From Verrucomicrobiota bacterium (GTDB lineage: Bacteria; Verrucomicrobiota; Verrucomicrobiia; Opitutales; UBA953), in assembly GCA_026397955.1 (NCBI GenBank), contig JAPLTV010000052.1, forward strand, positions 1 to 42,206: a stretch of 42,206 nt of DNA, written 5' to 3'. The notes under the pieces were generated by a model, which did no database searches, was not told where the DNA came from, and worked only from the letters and a program-made list of their open reading frames with translations. The translations under genes were made by a program, and so were the position numbers. This document shows, piece by piece, positions 33,056-40,455 of the stretch; the first letter of the stretch is position 1; each line of letters opens with the position of its first letter.

Positions 33056-34822
33056 TCAGCCTTTGACCTTCTTGGGCGCCGACTTGTCGACGAACACGTT
33101 GTCGGGTTCTTCCTTGGTAAGCCAGGTCTGCAGGATGGTCAACAGGTTCTGGATCGTCATGTACAGCGTGAGCGCGGCCGGCATCGGGTAGCAGATGACG
33201 GGGAACAGCAGCGTCATCATCAGGAAGATCGTCTTCTGGGAGCCGTCGGCCGAGGGGTTCGGGGTCATGCGCATGGACTGCCACATTGAGAGACCCATGA
33301 GCACCGGGAGCAGGTTCACGGGGAAGCCGCCGATATGAAAAATAGTGTCCGGCGCCGAGAGGTCATGAATCCAGAGGAACGAATGGAGACGCAGTTCGAC
33401 GGTGGTCTGGAAAGCGGTGTAGAGGCCGAAGAAGATCGGCATCTGGATGAGGATCGGGAGACAACCAGCGAACGGGTTGATCTTGTTCTCGGTGTAGAGC
33501 TTCATGAGCTCCTTCTGCATCTTCTCGGGGCTGTCCTTGTACTTCTCGCGGATGTCCTGCATCGGCTTCGCGAATTTCTGCATCTTCTTCGCGGCCTTCA
33601 TCTGGATCGAGGTCAGCGGCCAGGTGACGACCTTGATGAGGCAGGTCAGGAGCACGATGGCCCAACCCCAGGACCAGGAGCCGCTCCACTCGAGGAGCCA
33701 GTGAACGCCGCCGAGGATGGCGAGCAGGAGCTTACAGATCGCGCCGAAGGAAATGAAGCCAAGGAGCTTTGAGAACTGCAACACGGCGACCTGGCCGTCA
33801 GGCAGCGCGGCGACGCGGGCATACTCCTTGGGGCCGACGAAGAAGTCGCCCTCCAGCGTGCGGGAAAGGTCGGCGGCGGGGAGGGTCTCCCAGGAGGCGA
33901 AGGCCTGCAGGCCGCGCTTGCCGGCCTCGAGCGGCACGGGCAGCACAAGGACCTCGGTACGCGGGCCACGGGCGGCGGCGTCGGCCGGGTGCAGGATGGC
34001 GGCGAAGAACTGGTTGCCGGAACCGACCCAGAGGAGCGGCTTGGCGACGGAGGCGACCGGATGCTCGAGCTGCGCCTTATGCGAGCCGAGGCCGAAGAAG
34101 CCGGTGGAATCGGTGAAGACGTCGAGGCCGACGCGCGTCAGGTCTTCGCCGTCGTAGGCGAGCACGGAGAGGAACTGATTGGCGGAATCGCCGGGAGTCG
34201 GCTGCCAGCAGCCGGTCGAGACCCAGATCGAAGGAGCCGGCTTGCCGGCGACAGGCACCACCTTCGTGGCGAAATGCAGGGAGTAGGCTTCGGCGGTCTC
34301 GCCGGCCTTGGGCGCGACGAAGGCGAAGGTGCGCTCAACGCGAGCACCGTCCAAGGAACCCACCAGAGTGATCGAGTTTGCAGAGGAGCCAGGCTGGGCG
34401 ACGAATTCAGAGAGGACAGCTTCCAGCTTTCCGGTCGTCTGATTCTTAACCGCAAGAGCCAGCGCCGACTCGTCGTTGCCCGCATTGAAGGTGACGATGC
34501 TCGCCTTGGTAACGTCGGCGAATTCCTTCTTCAGCTCGATCTTCGAGATCGCGCCCCCACGGCTGCTGAGCGTCACCTTGATGTGCTCGTTCTCAATGAC
34601 GAAGCTCTTGGCGTCGGCGCGGGCGATGGGCTTGGCCGCCTGAGCGGACGGAGCGAGCGAAGTTTTGACAGGGCTGAGCGCGGCCTGAGCGACCGGAGCG
34701 GTCGAAACCTGAGCGGCGGGAACCGGGGCTCCCGCGGGCCGGGGCTCCGGCTTGGTCAGGAAGAAAAGGGCGAAGGCACCGACGATGCAGGCCATACCCA
34801 GGAAGAAGTTCTTGCGATCCAT
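33056..34822 (-). CDS. yidC: Membrane protein insertase YidC
   Basis: This 588-residue protein has the N-terminal signal anchor (MDRKNFFLGMACIVGAFALF), an Ala/Pro-rich linker, the large periplasmic P1 domain (about residues 85-350) and the conserved five-helix insertase part. The latter includes WAIVLLTCLIKVVTWPLTSI, MQDIREKYKDSPEKMQKEL, NPFAGCLPILIQMPIFFGLY and PAALTLYMTIQNLL. It inserts membrane proteins alone or with SecYEG. The frame is open 15 codons further upstream, but MDRK gives the standard start. The usual rpmH/rnpA/oriC neighbourhood is not found here; yebC follows instead. Confidence 0.96.
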   Translation of the reverse strand: MDRKNFFLGMACIVGAFALFFLTKPEPRPAGAPVPAAQVSTAPVAQAALSPVKTSLAPSAQAAKPIARADAKSFVIENEHIKVTLSSRGGAISKIELKKEFADVTKASIVTFNAGNDESALALAVKNQTTGKLEAVLSEFVAQPGSSANSITLVGSLDGARVERTFAFVAPKAGETAEAYSLHFATKVVPVAGKPAPSIWVSTGCWQPTPGDSANQFLSVLAYDGEDLTRVGLDVFTDSTGFFGLGSHKAQLEHPVASVAKPLLWVGSGNQFFAAILHPADAAARGPRTEVLVLPVPLEAGKRGLQAFASWETLPAADLSRTLEGDFFVGPKEYARVAALPDGQVAVLQFSKLLGFISFGAICKLLLAILGGVHWLLEWSGSWSWGWAIVLLTCLIKVVTWPLTSIQMKAAKKMQKFAKPMQDIREKYKDSPEKMQKELMKLYTENKINPFAGCLPILIQMPIFFGLYTAFQTTVELRLHSFLWIHDLSAPDTIFHIGGFPVNLLPVLMGLSMWQSMRMTPNPSADGSQKTIFLMMTLLFPVICYPMPAALTLYMTIQNLLTILQTWLTKEEPDNVFVDKSAPKKVKG

Positions 34823-34948
34823 GGAAAGTGAGTGGTTTGGCGTAGGGAACGGACCGCCTCTGTGCAAGGCACAAGGCAGGCCCGAACCCTTAATAAGGTC
34901 TTTTCAGGCTCAAATAACGACCAGAGGAGCACTCGGCCCCCGCCGACC

Positions 34949-35518
34949 TCAGGAACCAGGCTTGGTCGCCGGAAGCTTCGCCAATTCGGCCGGCACGGCA
35001 TCCGCCGCATAGGTCGGGAAGTTCAGTTCCAGCAACGACACAAAAGGCACGCTAAACTTGGTCTGACCGGCCGAGCGGTCAACGAGCGAGACAACGGCGA
35101 CGGCGGTGGCGCCGTTCGCTTTAAGGATGTCGAGGCACTCCTGGGCGCGACCACCACGGGTGACGACGTCTTCGGCGACGATAACGCGCTCGCCGGGACG
35201 GAACGTGAAATTACGACGGAGCACGAGCTTGTCGTTTTCCTTCTCCACGAAGACGAAGCGGACGCCGAGCTGGCGCGCGACCTCCTGGCCGACGACAAGT
35301 CCACCCATCGCCGGAGCGAGGACGGTGTCGCAAGGATGAGCGGCGAGCTTCGGCCGGAGCAACTCGATCAGGCGCGTGACCTTGTCCATGTGCTGGCAGA
35401 CTTGAGCGCACTGGAAGAAATGACCGCTATGGAGGCCGGAGCGAAGGACGAAGTGACCGGTTAGGAGGGCCTTCGAATCGCGGAAAATCTGGAGAACTTC
35501 TTCTTGGGACGAGCTCAT
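34949..35518 (-). CDS. pyrE: Orotate phosphoribosyltransferase
   Basis: This 189-residue protein has GHFVLRSGLHSGHFFQCAQV at the start, typical of PyrE (FxLxSGxxSxxYxd). VLAPAMGGLVVGQEVAR is the central loop, VEKENDKLVLRRNF the flexible loop, and VIVAEDVVTRGGRAQE the PRPP-binding motif. It joins orotate to PRPP in UMP synthesis. AGAGG lies close upstream of the ATG, one of the few Shine-Dalgarno-like sites in the window. It diverges from the FGE gene across 110 bases. Confidence 0.96.
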   Translation of the reverse strand: MSSSQEEVLQIFRDSKALLTGHFVLRSGLHSGHFFQCAQVCQHMDKVTRLIELLRPKLAAHPCDTVLAPAMGGLVVGQEVARQLGVRFVFVEKENDKLVLRRNFTFRPGERVIVAEDVVTRGGRAQECLDILKANGATAVAVVSLVDRSAGQTKFSVPFVSLLELNFPTYAADAVPAELAKLPATKPGS

Positions 35519-35628
35519 GCTGCCTCTGGATAAGGCAAAAATGGCCTGCTGGGCGAGGCGATATCCACCCGGCTACCGCAAAAGGCTCGCCCTGCCCCGC
35601 CCGCCCTTCAACATGACGTCCCCTCCCC

Positions 35629-36690
35629 ATGGACTCCGCCGAAAGCCCTAAACCCTCCAGCAACGTGAAGGCCTGGATCATCATCATCGCCGCCGTCATG
35701 ATGGTGACGCCCTTCGGCATCCTGGCCGTGCAGATGACCGCGACCGCCGCAAACCCGGCGACCGCCGGCATGGTCTGGATCAAAGGCGGCGAGTTCACGA
35801 TGGGCAGCGACAAGGCCGACGAAAAGCACGCGGAAGAGGCTCCCGGCCACGCGGTCGTCATCAAGGGTTTCTGGATGGACGTCACCGAGGTCACCAACGC
35901 GCAGTTCCAGGCCTTCGTCGACGCCACCAAGTATGTGACCGACGCCGAGCAGGACCTCGATCCGCGCAAGTTCCCCGACGCCCCGCCCGAATTCCTCAAG
36001 GGCGGCTCGTTGCTTTTCAAGAAGGTGTCCGGTGTGAACCCTTTCCAGTGCGGCGGAGCTAACCTGCCTTGGTGGAACTTCACCGCTGGTGCCAACTGGC
36101 GCCAGCCCGAAGGTCCGAACTCATCGATCAAGGAGCGCATGAACCACCCCGTGCTCTGCCTGACCTACAAGGACGTCCAGGCCTACGCCAAATGGGCCGG
36201 CAAGCGCCTGCCGACGGAAGCCGAATGGGAATTCGCCGCGCGCGGCGGCCTCAAGGACAAACCTTATGCTTGGGGCGACGAGGAACGCCCGAACGGCAAG
36301 ATCATGTGCAACCACTGGCAGGGGAAATTTCCTGAGCGCGATAACGGCATCGACGGCTTCACCTACGTCGCCCCGGTGAAATCCTTCCCCCCGAACGGCT
36401 ACGGCCTCTACGACATGGCCGGCAACGTCTGGGAGATGTGCGAGGACTGGTATGGCCTCGGATACTACAAGGTGTCGCCGAAGGAAGCGCCCATCGGTCC
36501 GGCCATCGGCTATGACCCCGAGAAGACTGGCTATGGTCAGCACGTGATCCGCGGAGGCTCCTGGCTCTGCGATGAAGGCTACTGCTTCCGCTACCGCGCG
36601 ACTTCACGCCAAGGCCTCGACACGCTCACGTCGACCAACCACGTCGGTTTCCGCTGCGTCTCCGACCTGCCAGCGCCGTCGGCGAAGTAA
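35629..36690 (+). CDS. Formylglycine-generating enzyme-type protein with N-terminal membrane anchor
   Basis: This 353-residue protein has one N-terminal membrane helix (VKAWIIIIAAVMMVTPFGIL) and a complete FGE-sulfatase domain (MVWIKGGEFTMGSDKADEKH to VGFRCVSDLP). RLPTEAEWEFAARGG and YDMAGNVWEMCEDWY are family hallmarks. RGGSWLCDEGYCFRYR carries two cysteines, C314 and C319, spaced as C336 and C341 of human FGE. It should therefore be a catalytically competent, copper-using enzyme that turns a sulfatase cysteine into formylglycine, not just a lectin-like homologue. The domain is predicted outside the cytoplasm. No sulfatase gene is in the window. Confidence 0.9.
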   Translation: MDSAESPKPSSNVKAWIIIIAAVMMVTPFGILAVQMTATAANPATAGMVWIKGGEFTMGSDKADEKHAEEAPGHAVVIKGFWMDVTEVTNAQFQAFVDATKYVTDAEQDLDPRKFPDAPPEFLKGGSLLFKKVSGVNPFQCGGANLPWWNFTAGANWRQPEGPNSSIKERMNHPVLCLTYKDVQAYAKWAGKRLPTEAEWEFAARGGLKDKPYAWGDEERPNGKIMCNHWQGKFPERDNGIDGFTYVAPVKSFPPNGYGLYDMAGNVWEMCEDWYGLGYYKVSPKEAPIGPAIGYDPEKTGYGQHVIRGGSWLCDEGYCFRYRATSRQGLDTLTSTNHVGFRCVSDLPAPSAK

Positions 36691-36693
36691 GGC

Positions 36694-37980
36694 TTACTTC
36701 TTCTCCTGGTAATCGAGGTCCTTGCCGTAGGTCTCTTCCATCTTCCACAAGGCAAGGAAGGCGGCACCGAAGCAGATGAGCGCCAGGACCCCCGCGGCCT
36801 TCGGGGCACTGAGCCAAGGCTGCTCCTTGGATCCCGTCAGCCATGTGAAGCCCAAGGTCAGCAAGACCAAGGAGCCACGTGCGAAATTGGGTACGGTCGT
36901 CGCTACGGTGGCCCGGAGGTTCGTTCCAAACTGCTCGGCGGCAATCGTGACGAAGATCGCCCAGTAGCCCATACCGAGGCCAAGCAGGAAAATGAGCCCG
37001 TAGAAACTGGTCGCAGTCCAACCCTTTGTGCCGAGCAGGTAGACGCCGACGCAGACGGCGCTGAAGACGAGGAACGCGAAGACGGTCTTGCGGCGCGACT
37101 TGATCAACTGGCTGCCGAAGCCGCTCCCGAAGTCGCCGAACGTGAGGCCAAGATAGAACAGCGCCACGGCGCGGCTGGACAAGATCGCGCCATCGACGCC
37201 CATGGCGGGGGCAAAGTGCGAGCCGGCGCGCTGGACGAGGATACCGATCATGAACCACGTGGGCAGGCCGATGAGGATGCAACGGGCGTACCGAGCGAAA
37301 CGGTCACGACTGGTGAACAGGGCGAAGAAATTGCCCCGGGAAATCGAGCCAGCCGATTCCGAAGCTTTCGCTTGATGGAACATGCCGGACTCACGCACAC
37401 CGACCCGCATGGCTAGCAGAGCCAAGCCCAGACCGCCACCGATGAAGAAGTTGGTCCGCCAGGTCACAACTTCGGCCATCAGGCCGGCTACGACGGCGCC
37501 GAAGACGCCGACGGTGGCCACCAGCGCGGTGCCGTAGCCGCGTCGTTCCTTGGAGAGGGATTCCGACACGAGCGCGATGCAGCCGCCGAGCTCGCCCGCA
37601 AGACCGATGCCGGCGATGAAGCGCCAGGTCGCATAGGCCTCGAAGCTGTGGACGAAGCCGTTGGCGATATTGGCTAGGGAATAGAGCAGGATGGAACCGA
37701 AGAGGGTCGTGAGACGGCCCATGCGGTCGCCGAGGATGCCGAAGAAGATACCGCCGAGGAGCATGCCGGCCATCTGCCAGGACATCAGGTCGTGATACCA
37801 CTGGCCGCCAGTGATGAGGTGTCCCAGACCGAGATCCTTCAGGCTCTGCTCACGCACGGTCATGAACAGCGTGAGGTCGTAGATATCGACGAAGTAGCCG
37901 AGGGCCCCGACGATGACGGCCGGATGGAGCAAGTCCTTCCAGAGGGGGCGTTGCTGATCCAGAGAGACAGGGGTGCTCAT
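36694..37980 (-). CDS. MFS transporter of unknown substrate
   Basis: This 428-residue protein has twelve predicted helices. It begins WKDLLHPAVIVGALGYFVDI with YDLTLFMTVREQ. The loop motif GILGDRMGRLTTLFG and WRFIAGIGLAGELGGCIALV place it near the sugar/aromatic-acid:proton symporters. No substrate is indicated. It converges with the FGE gene (3-base gap) and starts 10 bases after the oxidoreductase stop, so the two may be cotranscribed. Confidence 0.88.
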   Translation of the reverse strand: MSTPVSLDQQRPLWKDLLHPAVIVGALGYFVDIYDLTLFMTVREQSLKDLGLGHLITGGQWYHDLMSWQMAGMLLGGIFFGILGDRMGRLTTLFGSILLYSLANIANGFVHSFEAYATWRFIAGIGLAGELGGCIALVSESLSKERRGYGTALVATVGVFGAVVAGLMAEVVTWRTNFFIGGGLGLALLAMRVGVRESGMFHQAKASESAGSISRGNFFALFTSRDRFARYARCILIGLPTWFMIGILVQRAGSHFAPAMGVDGAILSSRAVALFYLGLTFGDFGSGFGSQLIKSRRKTVFAFLVFSAVCVGVYLLGTKGWTATSFYGLIFLLGLGMGYWAIFVTIAAEQFGTNLRATVATTVPNFARGSLVLLTLGFTWLTGSKEQPWLSAPKAAGVLALICFGAAFLALWKMEETYGKDLDYQEKK

Positions 37981-37990
37981 GAAGGCGGGG

Positions 37991-39412
37991 TTACGCCTTC
38001 AGACCGTGCAGATTGGCCATGGAAATGCCAGACAACATTGCCCCCGTAACCCCCAGAAAACCTTGGTCCGTGCCGATCAGGAAGAGGTTCTCGAGGTCGG
38101 TCCGTCCGTCGCGCCGCTTCACGGTCGAGCCGTAGATGGCACCATTGAGATGGCCGGTAAACTTACGCACGGTCCGGGGGGTAAAGACATCCGTCGAGGT
38201 CAGCGCGGCGTCATGGGCCGCGTCGGGGACGACGGGGAGATGCGCCCGGGCGACGCGATTGAGGCGGCCGCACCACTCCTGTTTGCGAGCTTGGTATTCG
38301 GCCTCCGGTAAAGCACACCAGGCGTCATGGTTAGCAAGGGAGGTGACCCGCAGCCAGCCCTCATCGAGTGCCCTGCCCTCCCCGTACTGATAATTATTCG
38401 GGATGCAGATTACGCCCGAACGCGGATCCACTAATTCGCTCGGTGAGCGATAGCTAAAACGCTCGGCGTCACAGAAGAAGACGATGGTGTCCTTCCAGCC
38501 GAAGCCGGCGAAGGCGACTGGGTCGTAAGTGGCGATAGTCTCGGCGTAGCCTAGGCGACCGATGGCTGCGGCTCCGGCGACAGGTTCCGTATCCGAACGC
38601 AGGCGCATGGTCTCAACGGCGCCGGCGGAGGAATACACGGCCTCGGCGGTGACCTCGGTGCCGTCGTCCAGGACCAGCGCGGTGGCGCGACCGGCGCGCA
38701 CCTCGATCTTCCGTACGCCGCACTTCATGCGGCGCTCCACGCCGTGCTCGCGGCAACGGTCGGTCAGAAGCCGAATCACCTGACGCACGCCAATGAAAGG
38801 CCGCGCGAACCCTTCGCGGAAAAGCGAGCGCCACATCACGGCGAACTGCGAGACCTCGATGTCATCCTCGAGCGCGCTGCCGTAGAAGCAGGTCGGCAGT
38901 AGCAGCATATCACGCAGCAAAGGATCGCCGAGGCGCTCGTCCAGCAGCGCCCGGGCCGAGCCGCCATGGGCCTCGAGGGCGGCCTCGTCGAGTCCGGCGA
39001 TCCAGGCATCCAGCGCAACGAACTTGTCGACGGACTTCGGGAATTCGCGGGCGACGTCGGCGAGCAGGGATTCGTAGTCGTTATTCAGGCGAAGGTTCTT
39101 CCCGGACATCGTCACGCGGGAGCCAAGCTGTGGGCATAGGTCGAGCTCCTCGCGGCGGATACGGAGCTGGCGCATCAGCTTGACCAACGGCGCCCCTTTG
39201 GTGCCCTCAGGCACCCAGTTGGTCAGCGCGTGCAGACCGACGTCGTACTTCCGCTTGCCGCGGGCGTAGAAGGAATTCAGACCACCAGCGGCGTTATGGC
39301 GCTCGAGCACCAGGACCTTACGTCCGAACATCCCCAGACGGACCGCGGCGGCGAGGCCGGACATGCCGGCACCGATGATGACGGCGTCGTAATGGGCGGT
39401 GGAGCTGGACAC
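37991..39412 (-). CDS. FAD/NAD(P)-dependent oxidoreductase of the phytoene desaturase/retinol saturase (CrtI) type
   Basis: This 473-residue protein starts with a Rossmann motif AVIIGAGMSGLAAAVRLGMF followed by VLVLERHNAAGGLNS, the FAD site of the CrtI-like family. Near the end, NLFLIGTDQGFLGVTGAMLS is the second FAD-binding part. In between, RRMKCGVRKIEVRAGRATAL is the typical substrate-region strand. The substrate is a lipid or carotenoid-like compound in known relatives; here it is unknown. No phytoene synthase gene is near. It is followed by the MFS gene and preceded by the glycosyltransferase gene (43-base gap). Confidence 0.85.
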   Translation of the reverse strand: MSSSTAHYDAVIIGAGMSGLAAAVRLGMFGRKVLVLERHNAAGGLNSFYARGKRKYDVGLHALTNWVPEGTKGAPLVKLMRQLRIRREELDLCPQLGSRVTMSGKNLRLNNDYESLLADVAREFPKSVDKFVALDAWIAGLDEAALEAHGGSARALLDERLGDPLLRDMLLLPTCFYGSALEDDIEVSQFAVMWRSLFREGFARPFIGVRQVIRLLTDRCREHGVERRMKCGVRKIEVRAGRATALVLDDGTEVTAEAVYSSAGAVETMRLRSDTEPVAGAAAIGRLGYAETIATYDPVAFAGFGWKDTIVFFCDAERFSYRSPSELVDPRSGVICIPNNYQYGEGRALDEGWLRVTSLANHDAWCALPEAEYQARKQEWCGRLNRVARAHLPVVPDAAHDAALTSTDVFTPRTVRKFTGHLNGAIYGSTVKRRDGRTDLENLFLIGTDQGFLGVTGAMLSGISMANLHGLKA

Positions 39413-39455
39413 GAGGCTAAGGTCGCAGATGTCGCCGACAGGTCAAGCGACGCCC

Positions 39456-40454
39456 TCAGGGCGTCGTGATACGGATGACCTCCTCGGCGGCGTGCGCGAC
39501 CTGCTGGGCCGTGATGCGGGCGAGCGCCCGGTCCATCCGCGCTAGGTAATCCGCGCGGAGTTCGCCCTCGAACATCGTGGTGTCGACACGGACGACCCGG
39601 TGGACCGTGCCCCATGGGCGGGCGCGAGCGTAGTCGGAGGGCCCGAAGACGCCGACCACCGGGGTGCCGACTGCGGCGGCGAGCTGAAGGACGGAGGAAT
39701 CGGCACCCAAGAAGAGACGCGACTCCTTGATGAGACGGGCGAGCTGGGAAAACCGGAGACGTCCGCCGGTCGACATCGCCACGGGTCCGATCAGGCCGCA
39801 CAGCGCCTCGGCCATGATGCGTTCCGCGCCGCCGGGACCAGCCGAGATGACGACCCGCTCGACCGCGCGGGAGGCGATGAGCTCTCGGGCGACGGCCGCC
39901 CACTTATCGATTTCCAAGATGCGCTCGGGCCGCGTGGCCCCGGGATGGATGACCGCGAAGCGTCCTTCTTCCAGCATCATGCCGTGCTCCTGCATGCGCG
40001 AAGGCGCGAACCACATCGCTGGCGTCTCGGCATGGAAGCCAAGGACGCGCGACATCACCTCGTGGTCGCGGGCGGCCTCATGCGGGTCGACGGCGGCGCC
40101 GAAGACCTGGTGATGCATGAGCGGACGAAGGAAGAACGGCGCGTGTCCGCCGCAGGCGCGCACGCCGGCGCCGCTGAGCGCCACGAGGCGGTTCGCCAGC
40201 CAATGACCGCCCAGCGCGATGGCGACGTCGAAGCGTTGCCGACGCAGACGGGAGACGAGCGCCAGCACCGAACCTTCGGCGCCGAAGCCGATGGTCTCGA
40301 CGACCGCCGGACAGCCTTCGAGGGCGGGCTCGGAGCCGGGAGTGGTGACGAAGGTGACCTGCGCGCCCGGATGCCGCTCGCGGATCGTGCGCAGACCCGC
40401 CGTCGCGGCCAACGCGCCGCGCAGTCCGGTGAACTTGACGACCAGCAGCCGCAT
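39456..40454 (-). CDS. Glycosyltransferase family 9 (heptosyltransferase-like)
   Basis: This 332-residue protein begins MRLLVVKFTGLRGALAATAG, the first strand and loop of GT9. FAVIHPGATRPERILEIDKW and LFLGADSSVLQLAAAVGTPV with VGVFGPSDYARARPWG form the C-terminal sugar-nucleotide domain. GT9 enzymes add heptose or related sugars to the lipopolysaccharide core. In the first loop the usual GDxxL is GLRGAL, so the canonical aspartate is absent. The start at 40454 lies one base after the stop of the ABC exporter gene, so both belong to one unit. Confidence 0.88.
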   Translation of the reverse strand: MRLLVVKFTGLRGALAATAGLRTIRERHPGAQVTFVTTPGSEPALEGCPAVVETIGFGAEGSVLALVSRLRRQRFDVAIALGGHWLANRLVALSGAGVRACGGHAPFFLRPLMHHQVFGAAVDPHEAARDHEVMSRVLGFHAETPAMWFAPSRMQEHGMMLEEGRFAVIHPGATRPERILEIDKWAAVARELIASRAVERVVISAGPGGAERIMAEALCGLIGPVAMSTGGRLRFSQLARLIKESRLFLGADSSVLQLAAAVGTPVVGVFGPSDYARARPWGTVHRVVRVDTTMFEGELRADYLARMDRALARITAQQVAHAAEEVIRITTP

Positions 40455-40455
40455 C

